The notes below the pieces were generated by a model. The model was not told where the DNA came from, ran no database searches, and was given only the letters and a program-made list of their open reading frames with translations. From Apostichopus japonicus (lineage: Eukaryota > Echinodermata > Holothuroidea > Aspidochirotida > Stichopodidae): a DNA stretch of 64,000 nucleotides. Location: the NCBI RefSeq assembly GCF_037975245.1, contig NC_092576.1, forward strand, positions 38,457,111 to 38,521,110. Reading direction: 5' to 3'. A program made the translations under genes and the position numbers. This document shows positions 10,401-19,432 of this stretch, one piece after another (position 1 is the stretch's first letter; each line of letters starts with the position of its first letter).

Positions 10401-12328
10401 ATGTTTTGGAGTGGGGCAACATTATTAAGTATGCTATATTAATAGTGAAATGTCTAGCACTGCTATTTTTGACCTTAATGTACGTACAGAGCAATATAGG
10501 ACAAGAAATTCCCCATTCCCTTGCCATTTGTTGCAAAACAGAAGCCAAGGGATAATTTTTCACAGCCCCAATGTTTCTCCCCATTACAAACAGGGTCAAA
10601 AGGGATCAATGTTAACCTCTGCACATGCAGTATTGCCTGCAGTAACAAAATTAGGCAATCAACAGAGGAGGCAACTCTCAATGTGGTTTTAGAGTGAGTA
10701 TTCTAACTGGGCATAAACAATTTCTTAAAGTTATTGAATGAATGAACAAACATTTACAGATACACAATGAACATGAAGTTTACCCACTAAAAATCCCAAA
10801 TGCATAAATGGCAATAAGATGTATACAGATCAACCTCACTATAGTGCTTTAATATTGGATTCTATGCAGTACTCTTTTTGCCTTTTTCCAATTTATTTGG
10901 TATTGACTTGTCCGCTTTCTAGTGAATACTTTAGGATATATTATTCCTTTCAACATTTCATCATGGACTGGTTTAACTTTAAGATATGAGTAGGGGATAA
11001 TTGCTATCTGTATGGAATAACATATGAAGCAAGCATGAATGAGTTCTGACACATTATTACAATGTCAACATTGAGTTTATTTAAGGTGATCCTAGCAGGT
11101 TAGGGTCATGTACCATAGATCCTATTGCTCAATTGACACATGTTTTTGCAATTTGCTTTCTTGCATTGCAATTGCAAAGAGATATATCTTATAGTTTTAA
11201 CACATTGACATAGTCCTAGATTTATCCATTTTATTAAATGTTTTCTTTTAATGGGGTTGCAATAAAAATAGATATTTAAATAATCAAACATAACCAACTA
11301 ATCAACCAAGTAAACAATCAATCAATACTGTAAAATAAAAGCAAGCCTTTGTCAAAGTTAATGTACAGTAAAGGCTGTTAAACGAACTACAGTATTGATT
11401 AGATGAGCATGATTTATATTGCTCTGTTTTACACAGCCTTAATTTCTATTGATGAATCTTTCTTAGATGATCAATAAAGCAGAAGGATTACCTTCAAAAG
11501 GCCACAAAAGGACATGTTTTCCAGGCTGGAACTGTCATTGGTCGCTGCCTGGAAGAAATTTCATTTTGTAGATTTGAATGAAGTATAATGAAAGAGTATT
11601 TTAAATAAAGGGCAACACTAAATATAAGTGTATTTTATATGAAATAGGTTTGTGGTTTCAAACCAGTGTACTTAAACCAGTAGTCAGCAAACTTTTGACT
11701 GCAAGAACTTTTGACAGCAAGAAATTCAGGCACTCAGCCATGAACAAACTGATTACCAGCCAATCCCATGCTATCCCCCCTCCCCCCCCCCACACACTCA
11801 CACCTCCACAGAAATACAAAGTCTTAACTCTCCAGAGAAAGGGCTTATCAGAGTATCACTTTTCTGTGTGGTAAAAAGAGCTAGTGCACAGGTGCAATCA
11901 TATCCATAAATGTCTGCAACTTACCTGACTTATAAACAAATTTGTCCGAAACAACAGAATGGAAAACAAGTGCAACAAAAACTTACGGGTACTACAGAGT
12001 TATCTCTGACATCACTGTCTGTAGCTTCTTCCTCATTCTCTGGCTGCTAAAGAGAAACAAATACTCCTCAATTGATTTTAATATAAATGAAATTCAATGC
12101 ACTTTAAAGAATTGATGTAAGTAGAGATATGAAGGAGAAGGGGGGGGGGGGGAGGTTCAGGTACCTAACAGTACTGTGGTAACTTCTCTAAAATTACTGT
12201 AGAACATTACCAGACAGAACATAACATAAAAAAATCATAACAACTAAAAACTACTCCAATGTTGCTTTTTAACTTGGGAAGTTTGCACTTACTTGTGCAT
12301 CATTACTTTGAGTAAAAATATTGGCCAT
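4338..12328 (-). CDS. Five-exon small acidic protein with C-terminal CxxC segment (unknown function)
   Basis: I assembled this gene from splice signals. The coding exons are 12293-12328, 11987-12046, 11492-11548, 8274-8343 and 4338-4462. Lengths are 36, 60, 57, 70 and 125 nt, together 348 nt or 115 codons plus a stop. All junctions keep one open frame; the first three introns are phase 0 and the last is phase 1. The donors are GTAAGT, GTAAGT, GTAATC and GTGAGT. The protein starts MANIFTQSNDAQ, continues with an acidic segment (NEEEATDSDVRD), then a Ser/Asn-rich part, and ends with a basic region containing CPFC and a final KNHF. The CxxC with one distant His looks like a degenerate zinc finger or knuckle; the first His of a classical C2H2 finger is missing. 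No signal peptide or membrane segment is seen. I do not recognise the family, and extra small exons could exist in the 3.8-kb last intron. Confidence 0.55.
5712..6182 (+). CDS. Open frame of 156 codons, unknown
   Basis: The frame is not low-complexity: it has a Ser/Thr-rich first half, a run of six Glu followed by FEGDED near residues 105-115, and a C-terminal CNTFP..ETRCC segment. The acidic run followed by a YQ..P motif and paired Cys faintly recalls the P2X7-like intracellular domain often carried by transposon-linked genes, but key Cys-His spacing is not seen. There is no clear acceptor or donor. It may be a decayed transposon-derived exon or chance. Confidence 0.25.
   Translation: MHSLLPVNAAAKARNSLSKYSPENSRADTCEKTCSSYDVSKGTISAKADCPIFTVTASFSLLSTGNYNTLSSSTEKVISRIFRFRGNGPLPLRTFKSFDNNYFLEEEEEEIVFEGDEDIGVLSYQLSPLQKNCNTFPMAETRCCRWKSPSRMVGLS
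6183..7208. other. Non-coding stretch in the last intron of the CxxC-protein gene
   Basis: Only short A/T runs are seen, with no supported exon or element. Confidence 0.4.
7209..7873. mobile_element. Fold-back element of about 665 bp with roughly 100-bp inverted ends
   Basis: Positions 7209-7315 and 7769-7873 are inverted copies. Shared words include GGTAAATGAATCTGGAG, ACCATGCATGGAGGGTCA, TGTGATGTGT and CAGGGTGGTAC. The arms have diverged in small patches. The interior of about 450 bp has no open frame. This is the structure of a non-autonomous fold-back or MITE-type element. I could not define a clean target-site duplication. Confidence 0.75.
8094..8125 (-). repeat. Inverted copy of the ggccccaaatat repeat
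   Basis: The minus strand reads 'tgtattggccccaaatat' and then 'agcatgctacc', matching the copies at 4272, 9149 and 12867. Confidence 0.5.
8274..8343 (-). CDS. Coding exon 4 of the CxxC-protein gene
   Basis: The acceptor is tttgttttgcag and the donor is GTGAGT. The 70-nt exon begins KHTQTDCNN and ends SVSESYED. It ends in phase 1, and the leftover G joins the CT of exon 5 to make Ala. Confidence 0.5.
8780..9160. repeat. Single unit of the 350-370 bp repeat family
   Basis: It carries the family landmarks 'aaaatcaataagggag', 'tctctcaatgtgattt', a 'cattgg' block, 'cacagcccgg' and 'gggtctatgttaa'. A poly-C run of about 13 lies at 9045. It sits in intron 3 of the CxxC-protein gene. Confidence 0.65.
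9149..9205 (+). repeat. Copy of the ggccccaaatatg repeat
   Basis: It reads 'aaaggtatgctgtattga' and then 'ccccaaatatgcaaaa', close to the 4272 copy, including the following 'caaatatggtc'. Confidence 0.5.
9500..10690. repeat. Second cluster of the 350-370 bp repeat family with an extra insert
   Basis: Family landmarks recur near 9860, 10300 and 10645 ('caat..a..ggagg.a.ctctcaat'). Between them a further block, 'aggaccaccaagaagtctac', then 'agcttccagatgg' and 'agccagctggggg', occurs at about 9705-9755 and 10145-10200, with a poorer copy at 9580-9620. Poly-G runs of 9-11 occur at 9649 and 10130. This suggests a compound unit that was itself duplicated. Confidence 0.65.
10700..11491. other. Intronic AT-rich DNA
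   Basis: No exon or element recognised. A short 'aatcaaccaagtaaacaatc' patch lies at 11295-11325. Confidence 0.4.
11492..11548 (-). CDS. Coding exon 3 of the CxxC-protein gene
   Basis: The acceptor is tttcttccag and the donor is GTAATC. The 57-nt exon encodes AATNDSSSLENMSFCGLLK, phase 0 on both sides. A second AG four bases inside (GCAG) could be an alternative acceptor but would break the frame. Confidence 0.5.
11987..12046 (-). CDS. Coding exon 2 of the CxxC-protein gene
   Basis: The acceptor is tctctttag and the donor is GTAAGT. The 60-nt exon encodes QPENEEEATDSDVRDNSVVP in phase 0 on both sides. It is strongly acidic and looks disordered, and could carry casein-kinase-type sites (inference). 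Confidence 0.55.
12293..12328 (-). CDS. Coding exon 1 of the CxxC-protein gene
   Basis: ATG at 12328 opens MANIFTQSNDAQ and runs directly into a consensus GTAAGT donor at 12292. The exon is 36 nt and ends in phase 0. The start is chosen because it is the first ATG in the frame that joins exon 2. Upstream sequence is probably 5' UTR; a donor at 15437 may belong to a non-coding first exon. Confidence 0.5.
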
Positions 12329-12866
12329 ATTCCGAGGCCTGTTCTTATGTTACAACTGAACATTAGGCGTAACATACATCAATTCTTGAAGAATCAGACG
12401 TGTTTACTGATGAAATACAGTAGCAGCTTGTGACTATGGCGACTATGGATTCAAGTCGTATCAACATTTCTACAGTAACTGTAATTTATTTTTCGGTGGC
12501 ATTGTGGCAAACATTAAACACAATGCGGCAATAGGTTTCCTGAACAAACTTATACATTTTGTACAAAAATATAACTTTACATTTTACGTCGGAACCGGGT
12601 AGTATGTTCGGAACCAGGTAGCAATCAGTTGGGCGGGTACTTGGGTTACTTGTGCAAACACTAGTTTATATCAATCTCATATCAAAGCTTTAAAGAGACT
12701 ATTGCAGCCGGATCATTACCTTTTCTGTATATAACATGACACAAAATCTTGAAATTTTGCAAGAAAATTGGTATGTGTAGCAATTGAGATGTGAGACGTA
12801 TACATCTCCCATGATCACAGAAACTGCAACAAATCAACTAATTGTATCTTAAAGATCTGTACTTAC

Positions 12867-12897
12867 TGGCCCCATATTAAGCATGCTATCACTTTAA
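12867..12897 (+). repeat. Partial copy of the ggcccc..atat..gcatgctatc repeat
   Basis: 'actggccccatattaagc' followed by 'atgctatcac' matches the inverted copy at 8094-8125 over about 25 bp. Confidence 0.4.
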
Positions 12898-13340
12898 AAG
12901 CTTATGAGATTACATTGTAGCTGTAGACTGTAGAAGTTAAAAAAAAAGCTCTGACTTCAAATTAGCCTGGAAATATATACATCATTCTTCTTATGTTTTT
13001 CACTAGTATGTGTTCTTCTGGTACAGTTCAGTTTGCAAAGACGATGAAAAAATAAATGTTGTTAAACTGATTGATTCTGAGAGGTTCAGATCATGTCTAG
13101 CTTGGCTTGAGCATTATCTCTTGTAGAGTTGGCATGTTGAATGTTGGAACTTAGAATACAGCAAGCACACTTTAGGTTACATATAAACTCTGACAAAATG
13201 CTTTGTACTAAGTTTAACTGGAAAAGATACAAAATTTAACAATGAACTGTACCTATTTTGTCATCTATCCAACAAGATGTCAATGAAGTGTGATCTGTTT
13301 TCTCTTTGCAGTAGTTAATACAGTAGCTGCCTGCAAATGG

Positions 13341-13380
13341 CTAGTTTTTCTTAATCTTGGACATAACTTCATCTACAGGT
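13341..13380 (-). CDS. Candidate terminal exon, orphan
   Basis: After a good acceptor (ttttgtatttcag) one frame reads PVDEVMSKIKKN and then TAG. The lysine-rich end is protein-like, but no partner exon was found upstream to about 16 kb. It may instead be a 5' UTR exon of the CxxC-protein gene. Confidence 0.2.
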
Positions 13381-14558
13381 CTGAAATACAAAATAGGTGT
13401 AAGATGGATGGTCACAACTCTTCTAAGACTAAAGTAACAGTATAGGCCTAGGATATGTTATGTTACTCTATGAGTATTATACATAGATGTGACTGAGTTC
13501 AAAGACACCCTTCTCTAATCTGCACTATTTGAACAATTGTGTCTGGCCATAAATGAATAAAAAATTCTAGACTAGTCAAGCATAGCAGGCTGGTGGGCTT
13601 TATCTCCAAAAGGTAGGTTGAAGCGTGAGCATTCTCATTATGTTCCCTGTTGATTGAATATACAATCTTATATGGACTAAAATGAAGTCAATCCACTTCC
13701 ATAAGTCATGAAGATTTTGATTAAACAATTGTCCAGCCTAAGCTCAAATTTATTGACAGCCAAACCTTCCAATATTTCCCTATCAAAGCATTGTTCAATT
13801 GAAATTACACAATTCACATTGCACTAACAAATCAAAAACCAATTGCATTTCATCAGAAAAATATGATGATTGAGAACTCCTTGGGTCCTTTATTCAAAGA
13901 AAATCGCCAATACCACGGTAGTACTTTATTGTTCAAATTGTTGAGTGGTAATGGCAGTGGTGACAGCTGCTTTGATTTGCCAGCATGATAAATGTGATAC
14001 TTACTTTCTTAGTGAGGATGCATTGAATTAGTTGAATTTGCGATTGATTAGCCTACACGTAGTTTGTAAGTTGTAGGACTACCAGTAGTAGTACTGCAGT
14101 ACCTAGTACTAGGTATCACCATTTAATACATTACACGTGCAGTAGTAACTAACTGTAGTATAGTAAAGGCTTCATGATTGACGCACCCTCGTAATTGACA
14201 CACCTTCAAATATTACTAGCAACGATACAGCAGGCCACCTAAACATTTTGCAGTGTAGCAGAATTACATATTTCATCAGCTTGAACCCATTTCAGCTATT
14301 TGCTGACCAAATTGTGGTTTTTCTTAAGCTTTTAACACCCTCCACCCAGTTTTGCACGTTTCTTGGTCATTTGGAATCTTACACCCTAAAAATAACCAAC
14401 AATACCTCAATATGATACCACTTATCTCTGGGACCTGACCTGTCTGAGCTTAGAGGCTCAGAGCATAGCAAACTGCATACAAAGTCAATTGATGTATACT
14501 AAGGCCTCACTACACTACACTACAGTTAGCTTATCAACGAATGTGTCAATTTAGGGGT

Positions 14559-14856
14559 ATGAAAGAACAAAGTGGCTATTCTTACGACTAGTTGTAAGAA
14601 TAATTTCCGACTACGCATGCGCAGTTGCTATTTTCATGACCAGGAGTACTATTTTTACGACGAGGAGTAACAATAATTTGCGGTTAGGGTAAGGGTTAGG
14701 ATTGAGGTTTAGGGTTATGTTTAGGGTTAGGGTTACCCCTACTACATGGCAGTTGCTTTATTTACTTTACTGCACTTGAATTTGCCTTTGTCGTAAGAAT
14801 AGTTTATAAATAATTGTTACGACTCGTCGTAAGAATAGCCACGGCCATGAAAGAAC
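14559..14856. mobile_element. MITE with inverted ends, telomere-like core and 10-bp target-site duplication
   Basis: The ends are inverted: GTGGCTATTCTTACGAC at 14572 and its complement ending at 14842, extending imperfectly to about 30 bp. The interior (14683-14740) holds TTAGGG-type words (GGTTAGGGT, GGGTTAGGATT, TTTAGGGTTAGGGTT). ATGAAAGAAC occurs at 14559-14568 and again at 14847-14856, consistent with a 10-bp target-site duplication. There is no open frame. The telomere-like core probably belongs to the element rather than marking a chromosome fusion. Confidence 0.75.
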
Positions 14857-15437
14857 TTGACACGGCAGACATTTTGAGGTCAAATTCTGCTCAATTGTAC
14901 AGTGCATAAGCACAGAACCCTAAATATTTAGAGATCATTACATTTCTGAGGAACTACACATATGAAAAACACATACAGTTGAGTGATTTGGATTTTTCCT
15001 TGATATACAGTACTGTACATCGTTGATCAAATCCTATAGGCTTAAGTGCGTCAATTATCCCACCATGATACTAGTAGTAGTAACACGTAAATTTAGGCTA
15101 CAATTCTTTAGAACAGCAAGGAAGCCCCAAAGCTCCCTACTCATGACCTTCAAATATAAACAAGTAGCCTAATGTCTGAGATAGGTACTTGTTCGGCTCG
15201 GCACACTCGATACCTCCTACCCTATAGTACCTAGCTTAGGCTTGCCTAAGGTACAGTATGCCATACAACCGGCTAATATGCACAATTTCCATCCAATAAT
15301 ACTGCTGTTAGTGGCGACAAGTTTCACATAAAGTATATTGGATATTCAGGCAATGCGTAAGCCTTGGTTTCAAGTGAGCACCTTATCGGTAGTCTTTCAC
15401 CGATAAAATTACAGCTAAAATGAGATACTGTACTTAC

Positions 15438-15540
15438 GTTGCTGGATGATATACAGGATGTGTACAACAGTCGTAGCCTACTTCGTGTACGTACGAACAG
15501 TGTATACGTCTGTGCTGTGTCTAAACGGTTGATGGCGCCA
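15438..15540 (-). other. Candidate non-coding first exon
   Basis: The minus strand has a consensus donor (CAAC|GTAAGTAC) at 15437. The sequence before it is less AT-rich and contains only a six-codon open frame (ATGGCGCCATCA...TAG). It could be the 5' UTR exon of the gene whose coding starts at 12328. No TATA element was confirmed. Confidence 0.2.
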
Positions 15541-16009
15541 TGTCGTTACAAGTCTCGTACTGCGATGGTCTAAAATTGCCAATTTTCGTTATTTTACATC
15601 CAGAATATTCCAAATTTCACCAAGAATAGCAATCATGTGTCTTTAATACAAATTCGGGATGTCGCTAATATATATATCCTAGTTTTCCCGTATATTGAGC
15701 GGAAAGTTGAGGTTAACATATATCCTACATACACCGTATGCGAAAATAACGTTATATACACTGCTGAGTGAGGCTCAGATTTGCACTGAAAATGCTCTTT
15801 ATCGCAAGAACATACAATTAATTCTAAGTTAATTTCTGATAAATACCATCATGTTGTCTACATTCGAAGTGAAATTTGTTTACACAACGCACGATATTTG
15901 AATTGGTAATGTCTCAGACTTATGTTTACCAAGAAGTTGGTAAACAGATGCCCAAGGTACACATAGGCCCCAGCTACCACCCACGAATGTAAACATATGC
16001 CCGCATTCA

Positions 16010-16347
<338 letters not shown>

Positions 16348-16404
16348 AGGCTCTATTATATTCGATAGTGAATAAATTAAAATACATATTAGTGTGATAC
16401 GTAC

Positions 16405-16524
16405 TTTGTTACAAGATGCATTGAGTAAGAGCTATATTGTATATCCTTGGAAATGTTTACTGTCATCTTTGCTTAGCGTTACTGTATTTGACATCAGTTT
16501 ATGTAAGCTCTGACGGTCCTCAGT
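16405..16524 (-). pseudogene. Relic of the 120-bp NLR post-NACHT exon, with in-frame stop
   Basis: Between an acceptor (ttgttatcag) and a donor (GTACGT) lies exactly 120 bp, the same length as the NLR exon 48952-49071. Its translation begins TEDRQSLHKLMSNTVTLS and ends LLLNASCNK, against ADDVQTITELCSQTISIS and LLVKASSCN in the intact exon. A TAG stop interrupts it at about codon 31. The flanking 209-bp LRR-type exon was not found nearby, so it stands alone 25 kb from the rest of the gene. Confidence 0.65.
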
Positions 16525-16872
16525 CTGATAACAAAAGGAAGTTACTTTATAATAAAATGACCATGTCAAGCATTAAATAAATAAACCTGCTATGTACATA
16601 CGTTACGAATATATTACGAGACATGGATAACAACGAACTTGATCAAAACCATGTGAACGATAAATACACGAGTATGTATACGATGTTAATGTTAGTAGAT
16701 TCAGTGAACCCTTAAGAGTCGGAACAATCTGCTGTGCAACATTTTCAGCGGTCACCAAAAAATAGAAGCAAGAATTCCGATGATGAATGAGATATGATAG
16801 CATTGTTAGTAAAATTTGCGAAAACAACTAAATTGGTTGGTCTTCTTGCTACTTATTCTCCAGTAAGTATTG

Positions 16873-17049
16873 AACATGTTACCCGCGAGACGGGCTAAGT
16901 AGCATCTGACCAAGTTAGTTGAAGTCGTCTAAAGTTTTGGAAACATGTTACCCGCCAGACGGGCTAAGTAGTACCATATTAAGTAAGTGGCAGTCGTGTC
17001 AAGTTTCCCGCAAGACGGCAACATGTTTCCCGCAAGAGGGGCTAAGTAG
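16873..17049. repeat. Three copies of a 30-bp motif in 70-78 bp repeats
   Basis: AACATGTTACCCGC.AGACGG followed by GCTAAGTAG occurs at 16873-16902, 16942-16971 and 17020-17049, with a partial TTTCCCGCAAGACGG at 17004-17018. The spacers also share AGTCGT.T.AAGTTT. The core CCCGC..GACGGG is a short imperfect palindrome. Confidence 0.8.
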
Positions 17050-18200
17050 TTATGGGAAAATATGATCTGCTACAACGATTTTGGACAAGCGCTCTCATTA
17101 AAGCTCTTGGCACAGCACACTGTTTTCCTGACCTTTTTTGGGCCCCGAAATCTGCCAAAATACTTTTTTTTAAAATGGTGACAAATTTCATTTTTCCCTT
17201 TAAACTCAAGGCCAACTCAACATTAATGCTCAACGTAAGTAGCAAAATACTGCTTCAGGAAAATAACGTATTTGATAAGACAGAACAACGCTCAATAAAT
17301 TCGTATCTTATATGATATAACTGACTGACGCTTCTTTGAAAAATAACCGACCACCAAATTTAAGCATTGTAGTCGTTTCGAAACTTTAATTAAAGTCAGG
17401 TTATACAATGAACTAACACAATGCAATGTGTTAACCAACCACGTTGTATAATACGACTTCAAACATGAGAGCGAAATGCACCATAGCTATTACACTATCG
17501 TCACAATCAGACCGTTTCAGAAATATATTTATGTATTCAAACCCTTTATCATAACTAATACGTTCTAAGAAGACACAATGCAGTCTTTCTTTACTGATAT
17601 GAACGTGGTTGGGGTACGTGTCACTGCAGTCTATCTTATAATAGTCTCAATAAACCAAAGTTCAGTAAAACGAAAGCAATTATTGTATTAGCCAACACTA
17701 TTTTGTTTATTGAGCAAACAAAATCCTCAATTCATCAATTCTGTAGCAACTGCTATTTCGTAATACACAAGGTCAAATCGCGTTCAGCTATTCATATAAA
17801 CTACGGTAACCTCGCATAGGCAAAATAATGTTGGCGATATTTTACAATGATACTTGAAACTTGAAAACAATGTTAGTACAAACGGCATTATTCAACGTCC
17901 AACTTATTATATTGTAGGCAACAAGCAAAACAAACATTAATCAGTGCAGCTGTACCGATGTCAGTACAGTACTACAAATATGTTTAAAAATAGTGGCAAC
18001 TTAACTTTGACAGTCTAGACTTTATATTTTGTGTTATAAAAAACAAACATCGACATAAATATGTACCATTTATATCATTGGTACAAATACAGCTCAGCCA
18101 TAACATCCAACACAAAGCTTCATCACTGTATACATGTGTAATGGAACTAATTTTAGTTTACTCCACAAAACATGTAGAGCGTCATTTTTACTATTTACAG

Positions 18201-18248
18201 ATGAAAACAACTGTGGAAGAACTGACCGATGAAGAACTCTGCTGGGAG
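18201..18248 (+). CDS. Candidate 48-bp acidic exon
   Basis: The acceptor is tttactatttacag and the donor is GTAATG. The exon is 16 codons, phase 0: MKTTVEELTDEELCWE. It resembles the 48-bp minus-strand exon at 32027-32074 (TKSIEDELTEAEYRQE) in length, phase, charge and the EL-T-EE pattern. It would splice in phase 0 to 19077. Upstream exons are not identified. Confidence 0.4.
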
Positions 18249-19076
18249 GTAATGTGTGTGTGTGGTCACAAGTGTGGGCGTGACGACAGTGATATACTTG
18301 TGGGATTGAAGCTGCATGATAGGTTTAGTGATAATTCGTATTAGATCATTTGTCTTCAGTAAAATTTGATAAAATAAGTTGACAGTAAAGAATGAGTAAA
18401 TACTAGATAGTAGACTAGTTTGAAGGGAAATGATTTGGGTTGAAAAAAGTTTGAACCGATGTATGGTAGCACTAGGCTGCCAGTCTGTATTGAAATAACT
18501 GAAATAAGTTGACATCGCAGATGATATGAAGTGATATCATATGTTCGTCATATATATTATCTTATTTACAATAGGAGAACCTCAACGTTTTATTGGAGGT
18601 CAACGAACATCGACGTACCGCCATACTTAAAATTACTACATGGAGACTTTACATTCTATACGTAAGAACCATGAATCTCGTTTTATAAAGTAGGAGGTCA
18701 CCTGAGATTAACATTGGTTGGTCGTTTATATATTATTACAATGTTACAGACATGACAGATTGTGTAAACGTAGTAAAACACGTTTGTGAAATGGTTAGCT
18801 AAGTTATAGGAGTAACTATTAAAAACAATCAAGTTCGTATTTTAAGATGATATGTATTCATTGTTATCATTATTTAACACAAGAAAATACTTCTTTCTAC
18901 CCAGTTGGGTAAACTTATATTAAAACATAGAAATAGTGAACTTCAAAGTTAGCTTTCGAGACAAATGTAATGCTGAAGTATAACAGTAACGTACATTTTC
19001 TTGTGTATTCTGTGTGAAAGTTCTATGATCTTAAGTAATACATCCATGTCATGGATACACATCCTTTAATTTACAG

Positions 19077-19148
19077 AATATGAAACAGGAGTACACAGTG
19101 ACAAAGGCCGTAGAATACCGCAAGACGAAACGAAGCATCGGAATATGA
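19077..19148 (+). CDS. Candidate terminal exon following 18201-18248
   Basis: After ctttaatttacag the phase-0 frame begins NMKQEYTVTKAVEYRKTKR and ends SIGI, then TGA. It is short and basic, charge-complementary to the preceding acidic exon. No polyadenylation hexamer was found close by. Confidence 0.3.
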   Translation, partial: NMKQEYTVTKAVEYRKTKRSIGI

Positions 19149-19354
19149 ATACAATAGGCCACAACCAAGAAGGGTAACCACTGGATACAGTTGTGGTGCC
19201 TACAGTAAACATGCTCTGCTTCGACATTTCAATATTTGATTACACCAAGTTCTCTATTGAGTAACGTTGAAATCGAATCACTTCTTTTTATTGGATGTTT
19301 TGTGATGAAGCTAATAATTTTGTCAATTCACATGGCAGACGTTCTGCTCTTTCA

Positions 19355-19432
19355 CGTTGGAGGTGGGAGTATTCCCCCTACCACCCCCTTTTTTGCGCAC
19401 GTTACTACTTAGAATTGCATGTGTTGCATACG
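19355..19432 (+). repeat. Dispersed repeat, partner at 59112-59192
   Basis: CGTTGGAGGTGGGAGT, TTTTTGCGCACGTTACTACT, TAGAAT and TGTTGCATACG occur in the same order in both copies. The 59-kb copy has about 8 extra bases after AGAAT. Confidence 0.8.

Noticed and set aside
14683-14740. Interstitial telomere as a chromosome-fusion scar
   Set aside because: The TTAGGG-like words are short, degenerate and enclosed by transposon inverted ends with a flanking duplication.
17052-17315. 87-codon plus-strand frame with a GTAAGT inside (17236)
   Set aside because: No acceptor of good quality, no partner exon and no similarity recognised; overlapping antisense frame equally open.
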